Origin: an uncultured Gemmiger sp. | Lineage (GTDB): Bacteria > Bacillota > Clostridia > Oscillospirales > Ruminococcaceae | Assembly (NCBI GenBank): GCA_959018215.1 | Contig: CAUEKL010000027.1 | Coordinates: 1 to 16,283, forward strand | Reading direction: 5' to 3' | DNA length: 16,283 nt | Shown: positions 6,086 through 13,018 of the stretch, in pieces | Position numbering within the stretch: the first letter of the stretch is position 1 | Layout of the letters: each line of letters starts with the position of its first letter | Made by a program: the position numbers and the translations under genes | Notes under the pieces: generated by a model | What the model was told of the DNA's origin: nothing | Seen by the model: the letters and a program-made list of their open reading frames with translations, nothing else | Databases searched by the model: none

Positions 6086-6838
6086 TTACATGCCCATCCC
6101 GCCGTCCACGCACAGCACCTGTCCGGTGATGTAGGCAGCGTTTTCGCCGGCCAGGAAGGCCACCGCGTTGGCCACTTCCTCGGGGTCGCCGATGCGCCCC
6201 GCCGGGATGCTGCCCAGGGCCGCCTGCTTGGCGGCGTCGGTCATGGCGTTGGTCATGTCGGTGCCGATGAAGCCGGGGGCCACCGCGTTGACGGTGACAT
6301 TCCGGGCGGCGAACTCCTTGGCCAGGCTCTTGGTCAGGCCGATGAGCCCTGCCTTGCTGGCGGCGTAGTTGGCCTGGCCCGCGTTGCCGTGCAGGCCCAC
6401 CACGCTGCTGATGTTGACGATGCGGCCGTACCGCTGGCGCATCATCAGCTTGCAGGCGGCCTTGCAGCAGAAGAAGGCCCCTTTCAGGTTGGCGTTGATG
6501 ACCTTGTCGAAGTCCTCCGGCTGCATGCGCAGGATGAGCTTGTCGGCAGTGACGCCGGCGTTGTTCACCAGCACGTCCAGACGGCCGAAGGTCTTGGCCG
6601 CGGTGTCCACCAGGGTCTGGCAGGCGGCGGGGTCGGTGACGTCCCCCTGCAGGGCCACGGCCTCCACGCCGTAAGCCCGGCAGTCGGCGGCGGTCTGCTC
6701 CGCAGCGGCGGAGCTGGCGGCGTAGTTCACCGCCACGTTATAGCCTTGGGCGGCCAGGGCCAGGCAGATGGCCCGGCCGATGCCCCGCCCGCCCCCGGTG
6801 ACCAGGGCGGCGCGGCGGATGTTCTCTGCTTCGCTCAT
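6086..6838 (-). CDS. fabG: 3-oxoacyl-ACP reductase FabG
   Basis: FabG reduces 3-oxoacyl-ACP with NADPH. It is a classical short-chain dehydrogenase of 250 aa. The cofactor loop TGGGRGIG is at residues 14-21, NNAG at 92-95, and the catalytic set is N117, S145, Y158 and K162 (YAASK), with the Ser-Tyr distance of 13 seen in known FabG proteins. The C terminus AYITGQVLCVDGGMGM is typical. The ATG at 6838 overlaps the fabD stop by four bases (ATGA), and AAGGAGG (6846-6852) lies 7 nt upstream inside fabD, so translation is probably coupled to fabD. Confidence 0.97.
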   Translation of the reverse strand: MSEAENIRRAALVTGGGRGIGRAICLALAAQGYNVAVNYAASSAAAEQTAADCRAYGVEAVALQGDVTDPAACQTLVDTAAKTFGRLDVLVNNAGVTADKLILRMQPEDFDKVINANLKGAFFCCKAACKLMMRQRYGRIVNISSVVGLHGNAGQANYAASKAGLIGLTKSLAKEFAARNVTVNAVAPGFIGTDMTNAMTDAAKQAALGSIPAGRIGDPEEVANAVAFLAGENAAYITGQVLCVDGGMGM

Positions 6839-7779
6839 GCCCGGGCCTCCTTGAGGGCGGCGACGGCGGCGGTGAAGTCGGCCATCGTCTCGATGTTCAG
6901 GCAGGTGATGGCGCTTCCCACGGTCTTTTTCACAAAGCCGGAGATGGTCTTGCCCGGGCCGACTTCCACCACAGTGTCCACGCCCAGCTCGGCCAGGCGG
7001 CGGATGGTGTCCTCCAGGTAGACGCTGCTCTGCACCTGCTTTTCCAGCAGGGCGGGGATGGAATCGTGTTCGTTCATCTCATGGCCCAGGCAGTTGAAGA
7101 GCACCGGCAGTTCCATGGGCTGGAAGTCGATGGTCCGGAACTTCTCGGCCAGGGCATCCCCCGCCGGGTGCATCAGGCTGGTGTGGAAGGGGCCGCTGAC
7201 CTTCAGGGGCAGGCAGCGCTTGGCGCCCGCCGCCAGGGCCAGCTCGGCGGCCTTGTCCACGGCGGCCTTCTCGCCGCCGATGACCAGCTGGCCGGGGCAG
7301 TTGTAGTTGCAGATCTGCACCACGCCCAGAGAAGCGGCCTCGTCACAGCAGCGCTGGAGGGCTTCCCGGTCCAGTTTGAGGACGGCGGTCATGCCGCACT
7401 CGAGACCTTCGGAGGCCTTGGCCATGGCCTTGCCGCGGAAGGCCACCAGCTCCACCGCGGTCCTGGCGTCAAAGACGCCCGCACATTCCAGGGCGGAGTA
7501 TTCGCCCAGGGACAGGCCCGCGGCGTATTCGGGGCGGATGCCCTCGGCGGCCAGCATGGCGGTGACGCCCACGGCGAAGGCCACCATGCAGGGCTGGGTG
7601 TATTGGGTCTGGTTGATGACCCCTTCGGGGTCGGTGAAGCAGGTGGTCTTGAGGTCAAAGTCCAGGGCTTCGGCGGCCTGGTCAAAGACCTGCCGGAACA
7701 CCGGGGAGGCCTCGTACAGATCGGCGCCCATCCCGGCGTGCTGGCTGCCCTGACCGGCATACAGGAACGCAAGTTTCAT
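6835..7779 (-). CDS. fabD: Malonyl-CoA:ACP transacylase FabD
   Basis: FabD moves the malonyl group from CoA to ACP. The protein has 314 aa. The N-terminal GQGSQ is at residues 9-13, nucleophile S90 in GLSLGEYSAL, R115 in FRGKAM, and active-site H199 in GPFHTSLM; VVEVGPGKTISGFVKK lies near the end. The ATG at 7779 follows AAGGAG with an 8-nt gap; an ATG seven codons upstream lacks a better site and overlaps the fabK end. The gene starts 17 nt after fabK and overlaps fabG by four bases. Confidence 0.97.
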   Translation of the reverse strand: MKLAFLYAGQGSQHAGMGADLYEASPVFRQVFDQAAEALDFDLKTTCFTDPEGVINQTQYTQPCMVAFAVGVTAMLAAEGIRPEYAAGLSLGEYSALECAGVFDARTAVELVAFRGKAMAKASEGLECGMTAVLKLDREALQRCCDEAASLGVVQICNYNCPGQLVIGGEKAAVDKAAELALAAGAKRCLPLKVSGPFHTSLMHPAGDALAEKFRTIDFQPMELPVLFNCLGHEMNEHDSIPALLEKQVQSSVYLEDTIRRLAELGVDTVVEVGPGKTISGFVKKTVGSAITCLNIETMADFTAAVAALKEARA

Positions 7780-7796
7780 GATGCAATCTCCTTTTT

Positions 7797-8735
7797 TCAC
7801 AGCTGGATGGCGGCCACTTCCCCCAGACGGGTGCGGCAGTCGGCCATCAGGTCGTCCAGAATGGCGGCCACCGGGCGCACTTCCTTGAGCATGCCCGCCA
7901 CCTGACCGGCCATCAGGCTGCCGGTGTCGGTGTCGCCCTCAAAGACGGCCCGGCGCAGGCTGCCCAGGGTGTACTTTTCCAGCTCCATCTTGTCGGCGCC
8001 CGCCTTTTCCTGGCGGACGTACTCCCGGCTCATGCGGTTCTTGAGAACGCGCACCGGGGTGCCGCCGATGCGGCCGGTGACGATGGTATCGCTGTCCTTG
8101 GCCTTGAGCAGGGCGGCCTTGTAGTTGGGATGGATGGGGCATTCCTCACTGACCAGCAGGCAGGTGCCGATCTGGGCGCCGCAGGCACCCAGGGCGAAGG
8201 CGGCGGCCAGCTGACGGCCGTCCGCAATGCCGCCGGCAGCGATGACCGGCACGTCCACCGCGTCCACCACCTGGGGGACCAGGGCCATGGTGGCCATCTC
8301 GCCCACATGGCCGCCGCTCTCGGTGCCTTCGGCGATGAGGGCGTCGGCGCCGCACTTGACCAGATGCTTGGCCAGCACGGCGGCGGCCACCACCGGCATG
8401 ACGGTGATGCCGGCGGTCTTCCAGCTTTCCATGTACTTGCCGGGGTTGCCCGCGCCGGTGGTGACAAAGCGGACCCCTTCCTCCACCACGATCCTGGCGA
8501 ACTCGTCCGCCTGGGGGTGCATGAGCATGATGTTCACGCCGAAGGGCTTGTCGGTGAGCTGCTTGGCCTTGCGGATGTTCTCCCGCAGGCTGTCGGCGTT
8601 CATGCCGCCGGAACCGATGAGCCCCAGGGCGCCCGCGTTGGAGCAGGCGGCGGCAAATTCGCCGGTGGCAATGTTGGCCATGCCGCCCTGGATCAGGGGG
8701 TATTTGGTGCCCAGAATCTCGTTCAGCAGTTTCAT
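7797..8735 (-). CDS. fabK: Enoyl-ACP reductase II FabK (FMN-dependent)
   Basis: FabK reduces trans-2-enoyl-ACP, closing each elongation round. It is a 312-aa TIM-barrel flavoprotein of the nitronate monooxygenase superfamily. Typical segments are YPLIQGGMANIATG (12-25), NAGALGLIGSGG, TGAGNPGKY, and ESGGHVGEM with H143, the position of the catalytic histidine in known FabK; VIAAGGIADGR and ALGACGAQIGT follow for flavin phosphate binding. The fab context separates it from nitronate monooxygenases. No fabI or fabL is in view, so this may be the only enoyl reductase, which would imply low sensitivity to triclosan-type FabI inhibitors (inference). The ATG at 8735 overlaps the fabH stop (ATGA), with an AAGGAAGGG site upstream. 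Confidence 0.95.
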   Translation of the reverse strand: MKLLNEILGTKYPLIQGGMANIATGEFAAACSNAGALGLIGSGGMNADSLRENIRKAKQLTDKPFGVNIMLMHPQADEFARIVVEEGVRFVTTGAGNPGKYMESWKTAGITVMPVVAAAVLAKHLVKCGADALIAEGTESGGHVGEMATMALVPQVVDAVDVPVIAAGGIADGRQLAAAFALGACGAQIGTCLLVSEECPIHPNYKAALLKAKDSDTIVTGRIGGTPVRVLKNRMSREYVRQEKAGADKMELEKYTLGSLRRAVFEGDTDTGSLMAGQVAGMLKEVRPVAAILDDLMADCRTRLGEVAAIQL

Positions 8736-9682
8736 ACAGCCCTTCCTTTCACCGTGATGAGCATACCGCCCCAGGTCAGCCCGCCGCCGAACCCGATGCA
8801 GGCGATGCGCATGCCCGGGGTCAGGCGGCCTTGTTCGGCCAGTTCGTTCAGCGCCACCGGAATGCTGGCGGCGCTGGTGTTGCCGTGGCGGTCCATGTTT
8901 TTGTAGAATTTGGCGGGGTCGGCCCCCAGTTTCTTGACGCAGTGGTCGATGATGCGGCTGTTGGCCTGGTGGCAGACCACCCAGTCCAGGTCGTCCAGCG
9001 TCTTGCCGGAGGCTTCCAGCACCGTGTGCAGGGTGCGGGGCAAAGCGTCCACCGCAAACCGGAACACCGCCCGGCCGTCCATGCCGATGGGCCCGCCGGC
9101 GGGGGTGGTGATGGCCATATCCCCCCGGGCGCCCAGGTCGATGGCAAAGCCGTCGTCCTCGGTCAGTTCCAGGACCGCCGCCCCGGCCCCGTCGCCAAAC
9201 AGGACGCAGGTGCTGCGGTCGGTCATGTCCATCAGGCGGGACAGCTGTTCGCACCCGATGACCAGGGCGTAGGGGCGGGGGTCATGTTCCCGCATGGCCA
9301 GCAGCCCCCGGGCCACCCCGGCCGCGTAGATGAAGCCGGAGCAGGCGGCGTTCACGTCCAGCACCGGGATATCCTGGGGCAGGCCCAGTTCCTTCTGGAC
9401 CAGGCAGGCGGTGCTGGGGGTGGCGTATTGGGCCGAAAGCGTACCGCAGACACAGCAGCCGATCTGCTCCGGGGCAAGACCGCTGCGCTCCAGCGCCTGC
9501 CGGGCCGCCGCCACCGCCAGGTTGGTGACGGTCTCGCCCTCGGCGCAGAAATGCCGCTGACGGATGCCGGTGCGGGTGGTGATCCACTCGTCGCTGGTAT
9601 CCACCAGCTTGCTCAAATCCTCGTTGGTCACCAGGCGGCCGGGCAGGGCCCCGCCGGTGGCGATCAGCTGCAAACCTTTCAT
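8732..9682 (-). CDS. fabH: Beta-ketoacyl-ACP synthase III FabH
   Basis: FabH starts chains by condensing an acyl-CoA primer with malonyl-ACP. The protein has 316 aa. The catalytic triad is C114 (DVNAACSGF), H238 (VCHQANSRI) and N268 (RHGNTSAAS). DTSDEWITTRTGI at residues 28-40 and GDGAGAAVL are family signatures. The primer preference (acetyl or branched) cannot be told from this. GAGGG (9688-9692) lies 5 nt before the ATG at 9682. The gene begins 19 nt after accA and shares an ATGA overlap with fabK. Confidence 0.97.
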   Translation of the reverse strand: MKGLQLIATGGALPGRLVTNEDLSKLVDTSDEWITTRTGIRQRHFCAEGETVTNLAVAAARQALERSGLAPEQIGCCVCGTLSAQYATPSTACLVQKELGLPQDIPVLDVNAACSGFIYAAGVARGLLAMREHDPRPYALVIGCEQLSRLMDMTDRSTCVLFGDGAGAAVLELTEDDGFAIDLGARGDMAITTPAGGPIGMDGRAVFRFAVDALPRTLHTVLEASGKTLDDLDWVVCHQANSRIIDHCVKKLGADPAKFYKNMDRHGNTSAASIPVALNELAEQGRLTPGMRIACIGFGGGLTWGGMLITVKGRAV

Positions 9683-9701
9683 ACTTTCCCTCGTATCTAT
9701 G

Positions 9702-10664
9702 TCACAAACCGATCTGACGGTACTTTTTGTAACGCTGTTCGGCCAGAGCCTTGCCGCCCAGCTTGCACAGCTGGGTCAGGTGGCGTTCCAGCGCCGCGTC
9801 CAGGGCGGTGAACAGGGCCTTGTGGTCCCGCTGGGCGCCGCCCAACGGTTCGGGGATGACCTCCTCCACAATGCCGTCCTGCTGCAGGTCATGGGCGGTG
9901 AGCTTCATGATGTCGCAGGCTTCCCCGCTGCGGGAGGAATCCTTCCACAGAATGCTGGCAAAGCCTTCGGGGCTGAGCACCGAATAGACGGCGTTTTCCA
10001 GCATGAGGATGTGGTTGGCCACACCCAGGCCCAGGGCGCCGCCGCTGCTGCCCTCGCCGGTGACGATGGAGATCACCGGCACGGTGAGGCCGCTCATCTC
10101 GGCCAGGTTGCGGGCGATGGCCTCGCCCTGGCCCCGCTCCTCCGCCTCCTTGCCCGGGTAGGCGCCGGGGGTGTCGATGAAGGTGATGATGGGACGGCCG
10201 AACTTTTCGGCCTGCTTCATTAGGCGCAGGGCCTTGCGGTAGCCTTCGGGGCCGGGCATGCCGAAGTTGAACCGGAGGTTTTCCTCGGTGTTGGAGCCCT
10301 TGCGGTGGCCGATGACGGTGACCGGCAGCCCCTTGTACCGGGCGATGCCCCCCAGGATGCTGGGGTCTTCCCGGCACTGGCGGTCCCCCCGCTGCTCAAA
10401 GAAATCGGTGAAGAGCACGTCGATGTACTCGTCGATGCGGGGGCGGCCCTGATGCCGGGCCAGGAACACCCGGTCGGCAGCGGTCAGGTCGGTGCACTGG
10501 TTCAAAAGCTCGGTGCGGCGGGCTTCCATGGCTTCCAGGTCGGGGGTGTCGGCGCCGTCGTTGCCCAGCAGTTCGTCGGCGGGGTCCTGGGAGGCGCCTG
10601 CCTCCCGGGCGGCGTTGATGGCCGCGTCCAGGTCCTCGACCTCTTTCAGAATATCCTTGATCAT
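9702..10664 (-). CDS. accA: Acetyl-CoA carboxylase carboxyltransferase subunit alpha AccA
   Basis: With AccD it transfers the carboxyl group from biotin to acetyl-CoA, giving malonyl-CoA. The 320-aa length fits. The crotonase-like carboxyltransferase fold shows IGHRKGSNTEENLRFNFGMP, then TFIDTPGAYPGKEAEERGQ, and the oxyanion-hole region VTGEGSSGGALGLGVAN. The N-terminal helical part (1-60) is rather acidic. The ATG at 10664 overlaps the accD stop by four bases, so the two subunits are probably made in equal amounts. AAGGAAGG lies about 9 nt upstream. No biotin carboxylase or biotin carrier gene is in the window. Confidence 0.97.
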   Translation of the reverse strand: MIKDILKEVEDLDAAINAAREAGASQDPADELLGNDGADTPDLEAMEARRTELLNQCTDLTAADRVFLARHQGRPRIDEYIDVLFTDFFEQRGDRQCREDPSILGGIARYKGLPVTVIGHRKGSNTEENLRFNFGMPGPEGYRKALRLMKQAEKFGRPIITFIDTPGAYPGKEAEERGQGEAIARNLAEMSGLTVPVISIVTGEGSSGGALGLGVANHILMLENAVYSVLSPEGFASILWKDSSRSGEACDIMKLTAHDLQQDGIVEEVIPEPLGGAQRDHKALFTALDAALERHLTQLCKLGGKALAEQRYKKYRQIGL

Positions 10665-11545
10665 GCGCCGTGCTTCCTTCCTTGGGTGTGAAGTTTGAGG
10701 ATGCGGGTCAGGGTGGCTTTCATCTCGCTGCGGGGCACCACCTGGTCCACAAAGCCGTGGTCCAGCAGGTACTCCGCCCGCTGGAAGCCCTGGGGCAGCT
10801 TCTGGCCGATGGTCTGTTCAATGACACGGGGGCCCGCAAAGCCGATGAGGGCGCCGGGCTCGGCCAGGGTGATGTCCCCCAGGCTGGCAAAGCTGGCGGT
10901 GACGCCGCCGGTGGTGGGGTGGGTCAGGTAGCTGATGTACAGCCCGCCCTTGGCCTGGAACCGCTGGATGGCGGCGCTGGTCTTGGCCATCTGCATCAGG
11001 CTGAAGATGCCTTCCTGCATGCGGGCGCCGCCGCTGGCGGAGAAGATGATGAGGGGCAGGTCCTTCTTGGCGGCAAATTCCACCGCGCGGGTGATCTTTT
11101 CGCCCACGGCGGTGCCCATGCTGCCCATGAAGAAGCGGCTGTCCAGCACGGCGGCCACCACCGGCACGCCGCCGATCTTGCCGGTGGCGGTGACCGCCGC
11201 GTCGGCCAGGCCGGTCTTGGCCCGCTGGGCTTCCAGCTTTTCGTCATAGCCGGGGAAATCCAGGACGTTCTTGCTCTGCAGTTCGGCGTCCAGCTCCCGG
11301 AAGGAGCCGTGGTCCAGCACCATGCTCAGGCGGTAATACCCGCCGATGGGCTGGTGGTGGCCGCAGTTGGGGCAGACATACAGGGTACTGGCCCAGGTCT
11401 GGCGGGTGGCGCGTCGCTCGCACTTTTTGCAGGTGAAGTAATGAGGCGGCTGCCAGCGGGGGCTGTCCAGCCCGGCATCACGCCGTGCCTTGAGCTGGAA
11501 CATGCGCTCCCGGCTGCCGACGGCAAAGATCTTGCCAACGTCCAT
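10661..11545 (-). CDS. accD: Acetyl-CoA carboxylase carboxyltransferase subunit beta AccD
   Basis: This is the partner of AccA. The 294-aa protein starts with about 35 residues that are not conserved, then the zinc ribbon with C39, C42, C58 and C61 (CKKC and CPNC), followed by the crotonase-like domain with FSASGGARMQEG (about residues 165-180), YLTHPTTGGVTASFASLGD and AGPRVIEQTIGQKLP. The ATG at 11545 follows AGGAGG with a 7-nt gap. The gene lies 47 nt downstream of acpP and is fused by ATGA to accA. Having accD-accA at the head of the operon, before fabH, differs from the common Clostridia order, where accC, accD and accA close it. Confidence 0.97.
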   Translation of the reverse strand: MDVGKIFAVGSRERMFQLKARRDAGLDSPRWQPPHYFTCKKCERRATRQTWASTLYVCPNCGHHQPIGGYYRLSMVLDHGSFRELDAELQSKNVLDFPGYDEKLEAQRAKTGLADAAVTATGKIGGVPVVAAVLDSRFFMGSMGTAVGEKITRAVEFAAKKDLPLIIFSASGGARMQEGIFSLMQMAKTSAAIQRFQAKGGLYISYLTHPTTGGVTASFASLGDITLAEPGALIGFAGPRVIEQTIGQKLPQGFQRAEYLLDHGFVDQVVPRSEMKATLTRILKLHTQGRKHGA

Positions 11546-11592
11546 GGATGTTCCTCCTGTTGATTCTTGGGATGATGTGGGGCGCCTTACGC

Positions 11593-11820
11593 TCAGGCGT
11601 TCTGGGTCAGGTAGTTGTAGATGTCGCCCACCGTCTTCATGTTGGGCAGCTCCTCGTCGGGGATGGAAACGCCGAAGGCTTCCTCAATGGCCATGTTCAG
11701 CTCCACGGCGTCCAGGCTGTCGGCCTGCAGGTCGTCGGCCAGGCTGGCTTCCAGGGTGACCTTCTCTTCGTCGGCGTTCAGGGTGTCCACGATCACGTTC
11801 TTCAGTTCGTCAAAAGTCAT
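11593..11820 (-). CDS. acpP: Acyl carrier protein AcpP
   Basis: This is the 75-aa acidic carrier to which all chain intermediates are bound. The phosphopantetheine site is S35 in QADSLDAVELNM, as in all bacterial ACPs. The protein is rich in Asp and Glu and is predicted to form a four-helix bundle. AAGGAGAG lies 8 nt before the ATG at 11820. It is the first gene after the operon promoter, with a leader of about 98 nt. First position would give the high expression that ACP needs. Confidence 0.98.
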   Translation of the reverse strand: MTFDELKNVIVDTLNADEEKVTLEASLADDLQADSLDAVELNMAIEEAFGVSIPDEELPNMKTVGDIYNYLTQNA

Positions 11821-11887
11821 GGGGATTCTCTCCTTATCTCTGTATTCATGGTATCCGGCCGGAGTTCCGGGCCGGTCGTTGCTCGAT

Positions 11888-11913
11888 TTTTACCTAAATT
11901 TATTTAGCTAAAT
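11888..11913 (-). promoter_or_regulatory. Tandem operator boxes downstream of the fab promoter
   Basis: ATTTAGCTAAAT (11902-11913) is a perfect 12-bp palindrome lying at about +5 to +16 of the predicted transcript. The next box ATTTAGGTAAAA (11888-11899 on the minus strand) differs at two positions and starts 14 nt later. A protein bound here would block RNA polymerase. The MarR-family regulator encoded at the end of the same cluster is the leading candidate (inference). Confidence 0.55.
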
Positions 11914-11924
11914 CGAACGATGCC

Positions 11925-11952
11925 ATTATACACCTCCCGGGGGATTTGTCAA
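11925..11952 (-). promoter_or_regulatory. Main promoter of the fatty-acid operon
   Basis: On the minus strand, perfect TTGACA (11947-11952) and perfect TATAAT (11925-11930) are separated by 16 nt. The start would be near 11918. This is the strongest promoter in the window, consistent with a highly expressed operon that is held down by a repressor. Confidence 0.85.
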
Positions 11953-11955
11953 GAA

Positions 11956-11967
11956 TTTTACCTTAAT
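11956..11967 (-). promoter_or_regulatory. Third operator-like box upstream of the fab -35
   Basis: ATTAAGGTAAAA (minus strand) differs from the box at 11888-11899 by a single base and lies four nucleotides upstream of the -35 element. Together the boxes flank the promoter on both sides. Confidence 0.4.
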
Positions 11968-12077
11968 TTTTTGAGGTATTTCCAAAAAGACGTCCTTCCC
12001 CCGGGGATTTCTGGGCGTTTTCATCAAATATTCAGGCATTTTTCGCAGATAAGGGCCTAGGATTTCCCCCGTAGGTA

Positions 12078-12086
12078 TGGTAATAT
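12078..12086 (+). promoter_or_regulatory. Possible extended -10 promoter of the permease-sulfotransferase pair
   Basis: TGG-TAATAT on the plus strand gives an extended -10 with no clear -35. Between it and the permease start is about 110 nt of very GC-rich leader with a GGGGC / GCCCC hairpin just before the ribosome site. The rest of 11968-12199 shows no gene. Confidence 0.4.
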
Positions 12087-12199
12087 GAAAGGGCGAAGGC
12101 GACGGTACCCGCCGGGCGCGGCCCTGGGGGCGGGCGCCGGGGGGCTTTTCCGGCCGCCTTACCGGGGGCTGCGGCCCCGTACAAAGGAGTTTTGGGAAG

Positions 12200-12976
12200 T
12201 TGAGCACACTGTTGTTTGAGATCTGGATCTGCTTTCTGGCGGGCGCCGGGGCAGGCATCGGCACCGGGTTTGCGGGCATGAGCGCCGCCACCGTCATCAG
12301 TCCCATGCTCATCACCTTTCTGGACATTCCGGCCTACGATGCCATCGGCATCGCTTTGGCCAGCGACGTGCTGGCCAGCGCGGTGAGTGCCCGGACCTAC
12401 GCCAAGACCGGGGCCATCGACCTGAAAAACGGCTTTGTGATGATGTGCGGGGTGCTGTGCATGACCCTGGTGGGCAGCTGGCTGTCCACCTTTGTGCCGG
12501 ACGGCACCCTGGGCAACTTCTCGGTGGTGATGACCCTGCTGCTGGGGCTGAAGTTCCTGTTTCTGCCGGTGACCTCCACCAACCGCACCATGCAGGGGGG
12601 CAGCCAGGCTGTCCGCATCCTGAAAGGGGCGGTGGGCGGTTCCGTCATCGGGCTGATCTGCGGGTTCTTCGGCGCCGGGGGCGGCATGATGATGCTGCTG
12701 GTGCTGACGGTGGTGCTGGGCTACGAGCTCAAGACCGCCGTGGGGACCAGCGTCTTTATCATGACCTTCTCCGCCCTGACCGGGGCGGTGAGCCACTTCA
12801 CCCTGGGGGCGCCGCCCCGGCCGGACCTGCTGATCCTGTGTGTGGTCTTTACCCTGGTCTGGGCGCAGATCGCGGCGCGCATCGCCACCCGGGCCTCCAC
12901 CCTGACGCTCAACCGCCTGACCGGCATGATCCTGACCGTGCTGGGCGTTGTGCTGGTGTGTATCACCTACTTATAA
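12200..12976 (+). CDS. TauE/SafE-family membrane permease
   Basis: This 258-aa protein is almost wholly hydrophobic, with about eight membrane segments. It has the two internal repeats of the TauE/SafE (DUF81) family: GTGFAGMSAATVISPML in the first half and FFGAGGGMMMLLVLTVVLG with LKTAVGTSVF in the second. Characterised members are linked to export or uptake of sulfite, sulfoacetate and other small sulfur or organic anions, but the substrate of most is unknown. The start is TTG at 12200: AAAGGAG (12183-12189) lies 10 nt upstream, and the first in-frame ATG would cut into the first membrane segment. It stands 42 nt before the aryl-sulfate sulfotransferase gene on the same strand, so a sulfur-related role is suggested, not shown. 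Confidence 0.88.
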   Translation: MSTLLFEIWICFLAGAGAGIGTGFAGMSAATVISPMLITFLDIPAYDAIGIALASDVLASAVSARTYAKTGAIDLKNGFVMMCGVLCMTLVGSWLSTFVPDGTLGNFSVVMTLLLGLKFLFLPVTSTNRTMQGGSQAVRILKGAVGGSVIGLICGFFGAGGGMMMLLVLTVVLGYELKTAVGTSVFIMTFSALTGAVSHFTLGAPPRPDLLILCVVFTLVWAQIAARIATRASTLTLNRLTGMILTVLGVVLVCITYL

Positions 12977-13018
12977 GCGAGCTTTTGGAACGTTTGTAAC
13001 GGGAGTGAAGAAAAAATC

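Noticed and set aside
5762..6134. Open frames of 70-180 codons across the fabG-fabF gap
   Set aside because: Their residues are rich in Arg, Cys and Pro as expected from GC-rich inverted repeats, and no ribosome site precedes them.
7797..8735. Nitronate monooxygenase as the identity of the FabK gene
   Set aside because: The families are related, but the place inside a complete fab cluster and the ESGGHVGEM histidine favour FabK.
11821..11918. Riboswitch in the acpP leader
   Set aside because: The leader is only about 98 nt, with one small GC hairpin and the operator boxes; no known riboswitch core or terminator alternative is seen.
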